From DATBLE01 sp050258035 (GTDB taxonomy: Bacteria > Actinomycetota > Thermoleophilia > Gaiellales > Gaiellaceae): a stretch of 64,000 nucleotides of DNA. A program made the translations under genes and the position numbers. This document shows, one piece after another, positions 55,317 through 63,927 of this stretch; the stretch's first letter is position 1; every line of letters begins with the position of its first letter. The notes beneath the pieces are model-generated. The model had not been told where the DNA came from, did not search any database, and worked only from the letters and a program-made list of their open reading frames with translations. The DNA lies in the NCBI GenBank assembly GCA_050258035.1, contig JBLMYA010000075.1, positions 4,725 through 68,724 of the forward strand, read 5' to 3'.

Positions 55317-57968
55317 ATGTCGGCTGCAACCGTTACGCCCCCGCCCGTACGTGAAAAGATCCCGACCTCGATGCACTTCGTCTACGACTTCGACGAGCCG
55401 TGCGAGGGTGGTCGGGAACTCCTCGGCGGCAAAGGGATCGGGCTGGCCGAGATGACCCAGCTCGGCGTACCGGTCCCCGCGGGCTTCACGATCACCACGG
55501 AGGCGTGCCGCGCGTACGTGCGCGCCGGCGACCGGATGCCGGACGGGCTCGCAGAGGAGATCGACGAGCACGTGGCGGCGCTCGAGACGAAGTCGGGGAA
55601 GCGCTTCGGCGACCGGGACGACCCGCTGCTCGTCTCCGTCCGGTCGGGTGCGGCGATCTCGATGCCCGGGATGATGGACACGATCCTCAACGTCGGGCTC
55701 GACGACGAGTCGGTCGAGGGCCTCGCCGAGACGACCGGCAACCGGCGCTTCGCCTACGACTCGTACCGTCGGCTGATCCAGATGTACGGCGAGACGGTCG
55801 ACGGCATCGACGGCCATCGCTTCGAGGAGCAACTGGCCGCGCTGAAGCGGGAGCGTGGCGCAGACCAGGACGTCGACCTGACCGGCGACGACCTCGCCGT
55901 CCTCGTCGCCCGGTTCAAGGAGATCTACGAGTCGGAGACCGGCCGCCCGTTCCCGCAGGACGCCCGTAGTCAGCTGGGCCGCGCCGTCGAGGCCGTCTTC
56001 CAGTCGTGGGACACCCCCCGCGCACAGGTCTACCGCCGGGCGCACGACATCCCCGACGACCTCGGCACGGCCGTGAACGTCGTCCAGATGGTGTTCGGGA
56101 ACAAGGGCGAGACGTCCGCGACCGGCGTCGCCTTCACGCGCGACCCGTCGACGGGCGAGGCCGGCGTCTACGGGGAGTTCCTCGTCAACGCGCAGGGCGA
56201 GGACGTCGTCGCCGGCATCCGCACGCCGGAACCGCTCGCGAAGATGGAGAAGATCCTGCCCGACGCCTTCAACCGGTACGTCGAGACGATGCGCCGCCTC
56301 GAGGAGCACTACCGCGACGTGCAGGACACCGAGTTCACGGTCGAGGACGGGAAGCTGTACCTCCTCCAGACGAGGACGGCGAAGCGGACGGCGGCGGCCG
56401 CCCTGAAGAGCGCCGTCGACATGGTCGACGAGGGCCTGATCTCCCGCGAGGAGGCGGTCGTCCGCATCGACCCGTCCCAGCTCGACCAGCTCCTGCACCC
56501 GATGCTCGACCCGAAGGCGCTGCTCGACGTCGCCGCCAAGGGGCTGAACGCCTCGCCGGGAGCGGCGGTCGGTGCGATCGTCTTCGATGCCGACACCGCC
56601 GAGGACCGGGGCCGGGCCGGGGAAAAGGTGATTCTCGTCCGCTGGGAGACGACCCCCGACGACATCAACGGGATGATCTTCGCCCAGGGGATCCTCACCG
56701 CCCACGGCGGGATGACCTCGCACGCCGCCGTCGTCGCGCGCGGTATGGGGAAGCCGTGCGTCGCCGGCTGCGAGGGCCTCTCGCTCGACGCAGCGGCGAA
56801 GACGGCCTCGATCGGCGAGCACGAGCTGGCCGAAGGCGACGTGATCACGATCGACGGTGGGACCGGAACCGTGATTGTCGGCGAGGTCGACCTCGTCCCG
56901 CCGCAGATCAACGAGGACTTCCAGACGATCCTCGAGTGGGCCGACGGGCTGCGCCGGCTGAACGTGCGGGCGAACGCCGACAACCCCGACGATGCCGTGA
57001 AGGCACGGGAGTTCGGCGCCCAGGGCATCGGCCTCTGCCGGACCGAGCACATGTTCTTCGGAGACGAGCGGCTCCCGATCGTGCAGGAGATGATCCTCGC
57101 GTCGACCGAGACCGAGCGCCGCTCGGCGCTCGACCGGCTGCTCCCGCACCAGCAGGGCGACTTCGAGGGGATCTTCGAGGCGATGGCGGGGCTGCCGGTG
57201 ACGATCCGGCTGCTCGACCCGCCGCTGCACGAGTTCCTGCCGTCACTCGAGGACGCCCCCGACGAGCTGATGCGTGCGCGGATCCGGGCGCTCCAGGAGG
57301 CGAACCCGATGCTCGGGACACGCGGCTGCCGTGTCGGGCTGATGTACCCGGAGATCTACGAGATGCAGGTGCGCGCGATCGTCCGCGCTGCGATCGCGGT
57401 GCGCGAGCGGACGGGGGAAGCACCACTCGTCGAGATCATGCACCCGCTCGTGGGCTTCCGCGAGGAGCTTCGCCGGTTGCGCGAGCTCACTGTCGCGGTC
57501 GCGACGGAGGAGGGCGAGCTCGAGTACCTCGTCGGCACGATGATCGAGCTGCCGCGGGCCTGTGTCAGGGCCGACGAGATCGCCGAGGTCGCCGACTTCT
57601 GCTCGTTCGGCACGAACGACCTGACGCAGACGGCGCTCGGCTTCTCGCGCGACGACGCCGAGGGCAAGTTCCTCACGCGCTATCTGGAGGACGGCGTGCT
57701 GGAGCGCAACCCGTTCGAAATCCTCGACGAAGAGGGCGTCGGCGACCTGATGCGGATCGCGGTCGAGCGCGGCCGCTCGGTCAAGGAGCACCTGAAGATG
57801 GGGATCTGCGGCGAGCACGGAGGCGAGCCGCGGTCGGTCGCCTTCTGCCACCGGATCGGGCTCGACTACGTGTCGTGCTCACCGTTCCGCGTGCCGCTCG
57901 CCCGACTGGCCGCCGCGCAGGCAGCGCTCCGCGAGGTGGGTGTCGAGGCCGCGGTCGCCGGCGGCTAG
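55317..57968 (+). CDS. ppdK: Pyruvate, phosphate dikinase
   Basis: An 883-residue enzyme interconverting pyruvate, ATP and Pi with PEP, AMP and PPi. The N-terminal ATP-grasp part opens LLGGKGIGLAEMTQLGVPVPAGFTIT; the phosphohistidine domain has GGMTSHAAVVARGMGKPCV with Thr467 and catalytic His469; the C-terminal barrel ends with the catalytic Cys region MGICGEHGGEP. A clear GAGGAGG lies five bases before the ATG, so this transcript has a leader. The upstream ppsR product would phosphorylate Thr467. Confidence 0.97.
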   Translation: MSAATVTPPPVREKIPTSMHFVYDFDEPCEGGRELLGGKGIGLAEMTQLGVPVPAGFTITTEACRAYVRAGDRMPDGLAEEIDEHVAALETKSGKRFGDRDDPLLVSVRSGAAISMPGMMDTILNVGLDDESVEGLAETTGNRRFAYDSYRRLIQMYGETVDGIDGHRFEEQLAALKRERGADQDVDLTGDDLAVLVARFKEIYESETGRPFPQDARSQLGRAVEAVFQSWDTPRAQVYRRAHDIPDDLGTAVNVVQMVFGNKGETSATGVAFTRDPSTGEAGVYGEFLVNAQGEDVVAGIRTPEPLAKMEKILPDAFNRYVETMRRLEEHYRDVQDTEFTVEDGKLYLLQTRTAKRTAAAALKSAVDMVDEGLISREEAVVRIDPSQLDQLLHPMLDPKALLDVAAKGLNASPGAAVGAIVFDADTAEDRGRAGEKVILVRWETTPDDINGMIFAQGILTAHGGMTSHAAVVARGMGKPCVAGCEGLSLDAAAKTASIGEHELAEGDVITIDGGTGTVIVGEVDLVPPQINEDFQTILEWADGLRRLNVRANADNPDDAVKAREFGAQGIGLCRTEHMFFGDERLPIVQEMILASTETERRSALDRLLPHQQGDFEGIFEAMAGLPVTIRLLDPPLHEFLPSLEDAPDELMRARIRALQEANPMLGTRGCRVGLMYPEIYEMQVRAIVRAAIAVRERTGEAPLVEIMHPLVGFREELRRLRELTVAVATEEGELEYLVGTMIELPRACVRADEIAEVADFCSFGTNDLTQTALGFSRDDAEGKFLTRYLEDGVLERNPFEILDEEGVGDLMRIAVERGRSVKEHLKMGICGEHGGEPRSVAFCHRIGLDYVSCSPFRVPLARLAAAQAALREVGVEAAVAGG

Positions 57969-57972
57969 AAAA

Positions 57973-58000
57973 CGCGGGGGAAACGGCCGGTTTCCCCGCG
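57973..58000 (+). terminator. Hairpin terminator after ppdK
   Basis: CGCGGGGGAAAC pairs with GTTTCCCCGCG (one bulged G), 4 bp after the stop. No long T-run. Confidence 0.65.
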
Positions 58001-58077
58001 CGCCCCCTTCCCGGGTGCCTGAACCCCGGTTGCCGCCCGTGGCCGCGCCCGCCATGTCGGTCGCGGCCAAGGAGCGT

Positions 58078-58083
58078 TAGGCT
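58078..58083 (+). promoter_or_regulatory. -10 box TAGGCT for PEBP gene
   Basis: TAGGCT 6 nt before the GTG at 58090. Confidence 0.5.
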
Positions 58084-58089
58084 CGTGGC

Positions 58090-58500
58090 GTGGTCGCTGC
58101 GGTTCTGACGGCGCTCGTGCTGACCAGTCCGTCCTTCCACGACGGCGCGCGGATCCCGAGGACGTACACCTGCGACGGGCGGAACGTCTCGCCGGCACTG
58201 CGCTGGACGACGCCGCCGCGCGGCACCCGGTCGCTCGGGCTGCGCGTGGTCGACGTCGACGCGCACGATTTCCTCCACTGGGACGCGCGGATCGTCACGG
58301 CGGCCGTGCACGGCCTGGCTGCCGGCTACAAGGGGCGTGCGGCCGTCGAGCGGACGAACAGCGCCGGCACGCGCGGCTACACCGGGCCGTGCCCTCCACC
58401 GGGATCCGGCCGGCACCGGTACGTCTTCACGCTCACGGCGTTCGGCCCGGGCGGGAAGGCGCTGGCGCGGGCGCGGCTCGTCGGGGTCTACTCCCGCTAG
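58090..58500 (+). CDS. PEBP (YbhB/YbcL)-family protein
   Basis: A 136-residue phosphatidylethanolamine-binding-fold protein. Family blocks: LTSPSFHDGARIPRTYTCDG, SPALRWTTPPRGT, the VVDVDAHDFLHW ligand pocket, GPCPPPGSGRHRYVFTLTAF. The role in bacteria is unclear (ligand binding or kinase-inhibitor-like). GTG start, leaderless. The stop shares CTAG with the convergent glycosidase-like gene. Confidence 0.87.
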   Translation: MVAAVLTALVLTSPSFHDGARIPRTYTCDGRNVSPALRWTTPPRGTRSLGLRVVDVDAHDFLHWDARIVTAAVHGLAAGYKGRAAVERTNSAGTRGYTGPCPPPGSGRHRYVFTLTAFGPGGKALARARLVGVYSR

Positions 58501-59459
58501 GCAGGCGCCGGCGCGCCCAGCGGCGCGAGGCACACGCGGTACACGGCCCGGCTCTTCGGCTTGTCCCCGAGGTCGTAGATCGAGCCCGGCCTGCTCTCGT
58601 AGTAGGCGGCTGTCTGCGTGCGCCGATGGGTCTTCACGAAGTCGCAGATCCGCTGGACGAACAGGGGGTCGTCGACCCCCTGGAGGCCCCACTCGGGCAG
58701 CGAGTACGGCTTCTTCGGGTGGGCGTCGTAGAGCGCCTGGTTCTCCTCGAACGACCCGCCGCCGGGCGACGACGAGAACATGTCGTTGCCGACCATGTCC
58801 GCACACCCGTCCCCCGGGTAGTAGCGCGCGGCCGGGTTCGCGCCGTGCTCGATCCCGGCCAGCGGGTTCCAGATCACCCGCAGTCTGCTCGGGTACGGGT
58901 TGACGGCGAGGTCCCGGCTCACGGGCGGCAGGCCGTGGGCGCGTAGGAGTGCATTGACGCGGTCTTTCGTTCCGCCGTGCAACAGGATGAAGATCCGGCA
59001 GAACGCGCGGCGGTACGCGGGCGGCGCGTGTGCGGCATCGTGCTTGCGCTCGTACGAGTAGAGGTTGATCGGGCTGTTCATCTCGGCCATCGGCCGGACG
59101 TAGACGAGCTTCCCGAAGTCGCCGATCGCGCCGTTGAGCGCGAAGAGGTACGAGTCTCCCTGCCCGGCTGCGATCGCGGCCGGAGTGATCGCCTCGCTCT
59201 TGCTCGGCGGCCTCGCGGCCGTGCCGAGGTGGAACGTCGGGACCGGGCCGAACATCGTCAGGAGGTCCTCGAAGGGCGAGCCGTAGCTCAGCCCCTGGCC
59301 CCAGCCGAGGAATGCCTGGTGCACGGCCGAGGCCTGCCCGGTGAGTTCCTCGAAGCGGTCGACGTTTCCCGTGATCCCGAGCAGGATCTTCGGACCGGCG
59401 GTTGCCCCGGTCGAGACGACGACGAGAGCGAGGGCGGCGACGGCTGCGACCCGGCGCAT
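58497..59459 (-). CDS. Secreted GH26-like glycoside hydrolase
   Basis: A 320-residue exported protein. Signal peptide MRRVAAVAALALVVVSTGATA. The rest resembles family GH26 (beta-mannanase and related): acid/base Glu in VRPMAEMNSP, the nucleophile-type Glu in LPEWGLQGVD, and NPYPSRLRVIWNPL and YYPGDGCADMVGNDMF between. Two Trp/Tyr-rich segments line a possible sugar cleft. The substrate is unknown and no polysaccharide genes are nearby. It follows the rhomboid gene by 11 bp, so both may be one unit. Confidence 0.75.
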   Translation of the reverse strand: MRRVAAVAALALVVVSTGATAGPKILLGITGNVDRFEELTGQASAVHQAFLGWGQGLSYGSPFEDLLTMFGPVPTFHLGTAARPPSKSEAITPAAIAAGQGDSYLFALNGAIGDFGKLVYVRPMAEMNSPINLYSYERKHDAAHAPPAYRRAFCRIFILLHGGTKDRVNALLRAHGLPPVSRDLAVNPYPSRLRVIWNPLAGIEHGANPAARYYPGDGCADMVGNDMFSSSPGGGSFEENQALYDAHPKKPYSLPEWGLQGVDDPLFVQRICDFVKTHRRTQTAAYYESRPGSIYDLGDKPKSRAVYRVCLAPLGAPAPA

Positions 59460-59470
59460 CGGCCGGGAGG

Positions 59471-60355
59471 TTACGCCATGCCGCGGGTCTTCAGATACGC
59501 GACGAGGACGGCTCCTGCTGCGACCACGGCCAGCGTCACGGCTCCGATCGGGCTCAGGCGGCTGTACGCGGCGTGGGCGCGGCCGAACTTCGTGAAGGCG
59601 AGGGTGCAGAGGATCCCACCGATCAGGCCGCCGATGTGGCCTCCGACCGAGATGTTCGGAACCGCGAAGCTGATCGCGAGGTTGATCACGATCAGCATCA
59701 GGTAGTTGCCGAACGGCGACCCGGTCGCCTGCCACTCGAGCACGACCCCGGCCCCGAGGAGCCCGAAGATCGCGCCGGAGGCGCCGACGGTGAGGGCGTT
59801 CGGGTTGGCGACGAGCGCCCCGGCCGCCCCGGCCAACCCCGACACGAGGTAGAGACCGAGGTAGCGGGCCCGGCCCAGCGCGAGCTCGACGGGTGCGCCG
59901 AGCCACCAGAGGGCGAGCATGTTGAAGGCGATGTGGATCAGGCTGGCGTGGAGGAACGCCGACGTGATCAGCCGCCACCAGTCGCCGCCGGCCACGCCGC
60001 CGTAGACGTGACCGTCGATGATCCCGCGGCCGCCGAACAAGGCCCAGTCGTTGAACAGCGTGCCGCCCGGGCTGTTCAGCCCGGAGCCCTGCGCGACCGT
60101 GATCAGGAACACGACGACGTTGATCGCGACCAGGATCTTCGTGACGATCGCGTCGTGCGAGCGCACGCTCGTCGTCCGGCGGACGGCGCGTTCCGCGCGC
60201 TGCTGGACGCCCTGCGGCTTGCCGCCGGACGCGGCGTGGTCGGGGCAGCGCAGGCCGACGGGGGCGAAGGTCACGCAGTCGGTGCAGATCGGTCGACCGC
60301 ACTCGGAGCACGACAACCCCGTCTCCCTGCCGGGATGGCGGTAGCAGGTCGGCAC
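59471..60355 (-). CDS. Rhomboid intramembrane protease with N-terminal zinc ribbon
   Basis: A 294-residue protein. Residues 4-40 form a B-box-like zinc site (CYRHPG, CSECGRPICTDC, CPDH). A basic linker precedes six to seven predicted helices. The active serine lies in GASGAIFGLLGAG and the partner His in GGHIGGLIGG; the WR motif region is WWRLITSAFLHASLIHIAFNM. Leaderless GTG start 9 nt after TACGCT. The cut-off of the longer reading frame (to 60925) is based on that promoter and the zinc motif position. Confidence 0.87.
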   Translation of the reverse strand: MPTCYRHPGRETGLSCSECGRPICTDCVTFAPVGLRCPDHAASGGKPQGVQQRAERAVRRTTSVRSHDAIVTKILVAINVVVFLITVAQGSGLNSPGGTLFNDWALFGGRGIIDGHVYGGVAGGDWWRLITSAFLHASLIHIAFNMLALWWLGAPVELALGRARYLGLYLVSGLAGAAGALVANPNALTVGASGAIFGLLGAGVVLEWQATGSPFGNYLMLIVINLAISFAVPNISVGGHIGGLIGGILCTLAFTKFGRAHAAYSRLSPIGAVTLAVVAAGAVLVAYLKTRGMA

Positions 60356-60363
60356 GTCCCGGT

Positions 60364-60370
60364 TAGCGTA
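60364..60370. promoter_or_regulatory. Shared symmetric -10 element, rhomboid / comB
   Basis: TAGCGTA reads TAGCGT toward comB (10 nt before GTG 60380) and TACGCT toward the rhomboid gene (9 nt before its GTG). Confidence 0.55.
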
Positions 60371-60379
60371 CCGGTGCCG

Positions 60380-61060
60380 GTGCGCGCTCACGTCGCCTTC
60401 ACGCCCAGCGAGGAAGCCTCCGCGCCCGTGGGGATCGTCGTCGACGTCCTCCGGGCGACCTCGACGATCGCGCAGGCGCTCGCGTCGGGCTACCGGCGGA
60501 TCCTGTGCTGCGCCGAGATCGAGGACGCCCGGCGGCTGCGCGGCGAGATCGCGGGCTCGCTGGTCGGCGGCGAACGCGAGGCGGTCCGGATCGACGGCTT
60601 CGACCTCGGCGCCTCGCCGCGGGAGTTCCTCGAGCCGCGGGCCGACACCCTCATCCTGTCGACGACCAACGGGACCCGAGCGATCCTGCGCGCGGCCGAG
60701 CGGTGCGAGGTCGTCCTGCTCGGCTCCCTCCTCAACCTCGCAGCCGTCGCCGAGGAGGCACGCGGGCGCGGGGAGGACGTCGCCGTCTTCTGCGCCGGGT
60801 TCAAGGGCTCGTTCGCGCTGGACGACGCCTACTGCGCAGGGCGGATCGTGGCCCTGCTCGACGCCGACCGGAGCGACGCAGCGATCGCGGCGGAGCTGGT
60901 CGGGGCGTCGTTTCCGGATGCCCACACGGCACTCCTCGCCCGGACGTACGGGCCGCCCGGGCTCGAGGAGGACATCCTCTTCTGCTCGCGCGAGAGCGTG
61001 CTGCCGGTCGTGCCGCGGCTCGCCGGCGTCACCGGCCCCGCGGCCGAGATCGTCGCATGA
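60380..61060 (+). CDS. comB: 2-phosphosulfolactate phosphatase family (ComB)
   Basis: A 226-residue protein of the ComB family, which in methanogens removes phosphate from 2-phosphosulfolactate during coenzyme M synthesis. Family blocks: VGIVVDVLRATSTIAQALASGY, STTNGTRAI, and the conserved block CAGFKGSFALDDAYCAG. Bacteria with ComB usually do not make coenzyme M, so the substrate may be another phosphoester, or sulfolactate-type sulfur. Start GTG 60380 is preferred over 60374 because of -10 spacing. A short gap leads to ggt. Confidence 0.87.
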   Translation: MRAHVAFTPSEEASAPVGIVVDVLRATSTIAQALASGYRRILCCAEIEDARRLRGEIAGSLVGGEREAVRIDGFDLGASPREFLEPRADTLILSTTNGTRAILRAAERCEVVLLGSLLNLAAVAEEARGRGEDVAVFCAGFKGSFALDDAYCAGRIVALLDADRSDAAIAAELVGASFPDAHTALLARTYGPPGLEEDILFCSRESVLPVVPRLAGVTGPAAEIVA

Positions 61061-61081
61061 GAGGCGAAGACGTCAGCCCGC

Positions 61082-61102
61082 CAACGGTGCCGGGCACGGT
61101 TG
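61082..61102 (+). promoter_or_regulatory. Imperfect palindrome before ggt
   Basis: CAAC...GTTG arms around GGTGCC/GGGCAC with a single G-G mismatch, ending at the ggt Shine-Dalgarno. Could hide the ribosome site in a hairpin or be an operator. Confidence 0.3.
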
Positions 61103-61115
61103 AGGAGCCTTGCCC

Positions 61116-62543
61116 GTGACCTACCGCTTCGCGTTCGGCCGCCCGCCTGCCGTTGCCGCCGGCGGAATGGTGGCGACGAGCCAGCCGCTCGCGACCCGCG
61201 CGGGACTGCGGGCGCTGGAGCGGGGCGGGAACGCGGCGGACGCTGCGCTTGCGGCGGCTGCCGCCCTCTGCGTCACCGAGCCGATGTCGACGGGCATCGG
61301 CGGGGACTGCTTCGCCCAGGTGTGGGTGGACGGAGACCTCCAGGGGCTCGACGCGGCCGGCCCGGCGCCCGCCCGCGCCGATCGCGTGCAGCGGGTCGAT
61401 GAGAAGGGGCCGCGGTCGGTCACGGTTCCCGGGGCGGTTGCCGGCTGGGCGGCGTTCGCCGAGCGGTACGGGCGGCTCGGGCTCGACGCGTGCCTCGCAG
61501 ACGCGATCGACGCCGCCGAGCGTGGGTTCGCGGTCGCGCCGATCACGGCCGGGTCCTGGCGGAGAAACGGCGGCCCGCTCGGGAAGCCGCCGTCGGTGGG
61601 CGACCTCGTTCGCCTGCCCGAGCTCGGCGTCACGCTGCGCCGGATCGCCGACGAGGGCCCGTCCGCGTTCTACTCGGGCCAGGTGGCGGAGGCGATCTGC
61701 TCCGCCTCGTGGCTGGAGGAGGCCGACCTGGCGTCGTACGAGCCGCGCTGGGTCGAGCCGCTGCGACTCGAGTACAAGGGCGTCGAGGTCTGTGAGCTGC
61801 CCCCGCCCACGCAGGGCGTGTGCGCGCTCGAGGCGCTCGGCCTGCTCGAGCGGTCGTCGCCGGGGCCGGCGGCCAAGATCCGGTGCGTCCAGCTCGCGCT
61901 CGAGGATGCGCTCGCACGGGTGCGGGACGGGGCGGACGTGAGCGAGCTGATCTCTGCGACGTTCCTCGCCGCCCGCCGCGGCCGGGGGGCGGTGAGCGTG
62001 AGCGAGCCGCCGGGCGGGACGGTGTACCTCTGCGCCGTCGACGAGGACCGCATGGCGGTGTCGTTCATCCAGAGCCTCTTCGACTCGTTCGGATCGGGCG
62101 TCGTCGCTCCGGGGACCGGCGTGGTGCTCCAGAACCGCGGCGCCTGCTTCTCGGTGTCCGGCGCGGTCGAGCCCGGGCGACGGCCGTACCACACGATCAT
62201 CCCGGGCATGCTCCTGCGCGATGGTGGGCTGCTCGGGCCGTTCGGGGTCATGGGCGGCTTCGTCCAGGCGCAGGCGCACCTGCAGCTCGTGTCGGCGATC
62301 GTCGACGACGGACTCGATCCGCAGGCCGCGCTCGACCGCCCGCGCTTCCGCGTCGAGCGCGACTGCGTGCGGCTGGAGGAAGGCCTCTGGGAGCACGAGC
62401 CGGACCTCCGGCGGCTCGGGTACTCGACGGTCCGCGAGACCGACGCGTCGTGCTTCGGCGGCGGCCAGGCGATCCTGCTCGTCGGCGACGCCCTGGTCGG
62501 CGGCTCGGACCCCCGCAAGGACGGCTACGCCGCCGGGATCTAG
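61116..62543 (+). CDS. ggt: Gamma-glutamyltransferase family protein
   Basis: A 475-residue N-terminal nucleophile hydrolase. N-terminal half: GGMVATSQPLATRAGLRALERGGNAADAALAAAAALCVTEPMSTGIGG, with the GIGGDCFAQ block. Autocleavage Thr is likely in GGTVYLCAVDED, followed by SFIQSLFDSFGSGV. No signal peptide, so it is cytoplasmic, unlike many periplasmic GGTs. GTG 61116 is chosen because GAGGAG lies 8 nt upstream. It is convergent with the aldo/keto reductase (shared CTAG). Confidence 0.86.
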   Translation: MTYRFAFGRPPAVAAGGMVATSQPLATRAGLRALERGGNAADAALAAAAALCVTEPMSTGIGGDCFAQVWVDGDLQGLDAAGPAPARADRVQRVDEKGPRSVTVPGAVAGWAAFAERYGRLGLDACLADAIDAAERGFAVAPITAGSWRRNGGPLGKPPSVGDLVRLPELGVTLRRIADEGPSAFYSGQVAEAICSASWLEEADLASYEPRWVEPLRLEYKGVEVCELPPPTQGVCALEALGLLERSSPGPAAKIRCVQLALEDALARVRDGADVSELISATFLAARRGRGAVSVSEPPGGTVYLCAVDEDRMAVSFIQSLFDSFGSGVVAPGTGVVLQNRGACFSVSGAVEPGRRPYHTIIPGMLLRDGGLLGPFGVMGGFVQAQAHLQLVSAIVDDGLDPQAALDRPRFRVERDCVRLEEGLWEHEPDLRRLGYSTVRETDASCFGGGQAILLVGDALVGGSDPRKDGYAAGI

Positions 62544-63511
62544 TTGCGGTAGTAGCTGCGCACCCAGCGATGCGGCCGCAGGCGCTCGACCAGCGCCTCG
62601 TCGAGTGGGCCGGCCTCGACGGAGGCGGCGTTGGCCTCGACGTGTCGCGTCGAGCGCATCCCGGCGATCACGGTCGAGACCGCCGGGTGGGACAGGCAGA
62701 AGCGCAACGCGGTGGCGGCGAGTTCGTCGACGTCGACGCCCGCGTCGGCGGCGATCGCCTGCGCTCGCTCCCACACCTCCCGGCGACGGTCGCCGGCGAA
62801 GTAGTGGTTGCGGAAGTCCCCGGGCGGGAAGACCGTGTCCGGACGGATCGTCCCGGTGAGCGCTCCCTCGTCGAAGGGGACGCGCACGATCACGCCGACG
62901 TCCGCCGCCTCGACCGCCGGGAACAGCTCGTTCTCGGGGGCCTGGTCGAAGACGTTGTAGATCACCTGCACGGTGTCGACGACACCGGTCTCGATCAGCC
63001 GGATCGCGTTCAGGGGCTGGTGGTCGTTGATCGAGACGCCGAAGAACCGGATCTTCCCGTCGTGCCTGAGCTCCTCGACCGCGTCCAGCCAGTCGCCGTG
63101 ATCGACCCATTCGTCCGACCAGACGTGGAACTGCTGGACGTCGATCGTCTCGAGTCCGAGGTTCCGCAGGCTCCGCTCGGTCGACTCGACGACGTGGGCG
63201 GCGGGGAACGTCTCGCCGACGGGCACGCCCGGCTGGGCCGGCCACCGGCCGTTCTTCGGCGGAACCTTGGTCGCCACATGCAGGGTCTCCGCGCGCTCGC
63301 GGACGACCTGCCCGACCAGGCGCTCGCTGTGCCCGTCGCCGTAGGCGAGCGCCGTGTCGATGAGGTTGACGCCGAGATCGACCGCGCGGTGGAGGGCGCG
63401 GAGCGACTCGCCGTCGTCGGCGCCGATCCATTGCGACCTGCCGATCCCCCAGGCTCCGTAGCCGAGCTCGGAGACCTCGAGACCCGTCCTGCCGAGCGTC
63501 CGGTACCTCAT
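62540..63511 (-). CDS. Aldo/keto reductase
   Basis: A 323-residue NADPH-dependent oxidoreductase. Catalytic tetrad: Asp and Tyr in NLIDTALAYGDGHSERL, Lys in VATKVPPKNG, His in VQQFHVW. The nucleotide-binding end is SHPAVSTVIAGMRSTRHVEANA. Substrate unknown. ATG start with TAGAAG 6 nt upstream and AAGGAG overlapping it. Confidence 0.92.
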   Translation of the reverse strand: MRYRTLGRTGLEVSELGYGAWGIGRSQWIGADDGESLRALHRAVDLGVNLIDTALAYGDGHSERLVGQVVRERAETLHVATKVPPKNGRWPAQPGVPVGETFPAAHVVESTERSLRNLGLETIDVQQFHVWSDEWVDHGDWLDAVEELRHDGKIRFFGVSINDHQPLNAIRLIETGVVDTVQVIYNVFDQAPENELFPAVEAADVGVIVRVPFDEGALTGTIRPDTVFPPGDFRNHYFAGDRRREVWERAQAIAADAGVDVDELAATALRFCLSHPAVSTVIAGMRSTRHVEANAASVEAGPLDEALVERLRPHRWVRSYYRN

Positions 63512-63517
63512 GGGCTC

Positions 63518-63523
63518 CTTCTA
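63518..63523 (-). promoter_or_regulatory. Possible -10 box TAGAAG for aldo/keto reductase
   Basis: Minus-strand TAGAAG 6 nt before the ATG; it overlaps an AAGGAG that may serve as ribosome site instead. Confidence 0.35.
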
Positions 63524-63552
63524 GCAGAGCAGCCGTACCCAGACCTGGCACG

Positions 63553-63558
63553 TACGAT
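63553..63558 (+). promoter_or_regulatory. -10 box TACGAT for cupin gene
   Basis: TACGAT 6 nt before the ATG. Confidence 0.45.
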
Positions 63559-63564
63559 CCGGGC

Positions 63565-63927
63565 ATGGTCGAGAAGGTCAACCTGGCGCAGAAGCTCTCG
63601 CTCTTCGACGAGTCCTGGAGCCCGAAGATCGTCGCCGAGCTGAACGACGCCCACGTGAAGGTGGTCAAGCTCGACGGCGAGTTCGTCTGGCACCACCACG
63701 ACGACGAGGACGAGCTCTTCCTCGTCGTCTCCGGGCGGTTGCGCATGGAGCTGCGCGACGGTGAGGTGACCCTCGAGCCCGGCGAGCTGCTCGTGGTGCC
63801 GAAGGGCGTCGAGCACCGTCCCGTCGCGGAGGGCGAGACCCACGTCGTGCTGATCGAGCCGAAGACGACGCTGAACACCGGCAACGTCCGCAACGAGCGG
63901 ACGGTCGACGACCTCGAGCGGATCTAG
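63565..63927 (+). CDS. Cupin-domain protein
   Basis: A 120-residue single cupin. Metal ligands fit WHHHDDEDELFLVVSG (two His and Glu) and the later His in PKGVEHRPVA. N-terminal LAQKLSLFDESWSPKIVAELND is typical of a small actinobacterial cupin group. The catalytic role is unknown. Leaderless ATG. Confidence 0.87.
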   Translation: MVEKVNLAQKLSLFDESWSPKIVAELNDAHVKVVKLDGEFVWHHHDDEDELFLVVSGRLRMELRDGEVTLEPGELLVVPKGVEHRPVAEGETHVVLIEPKTTLNTGNVRNERTVDDLERI

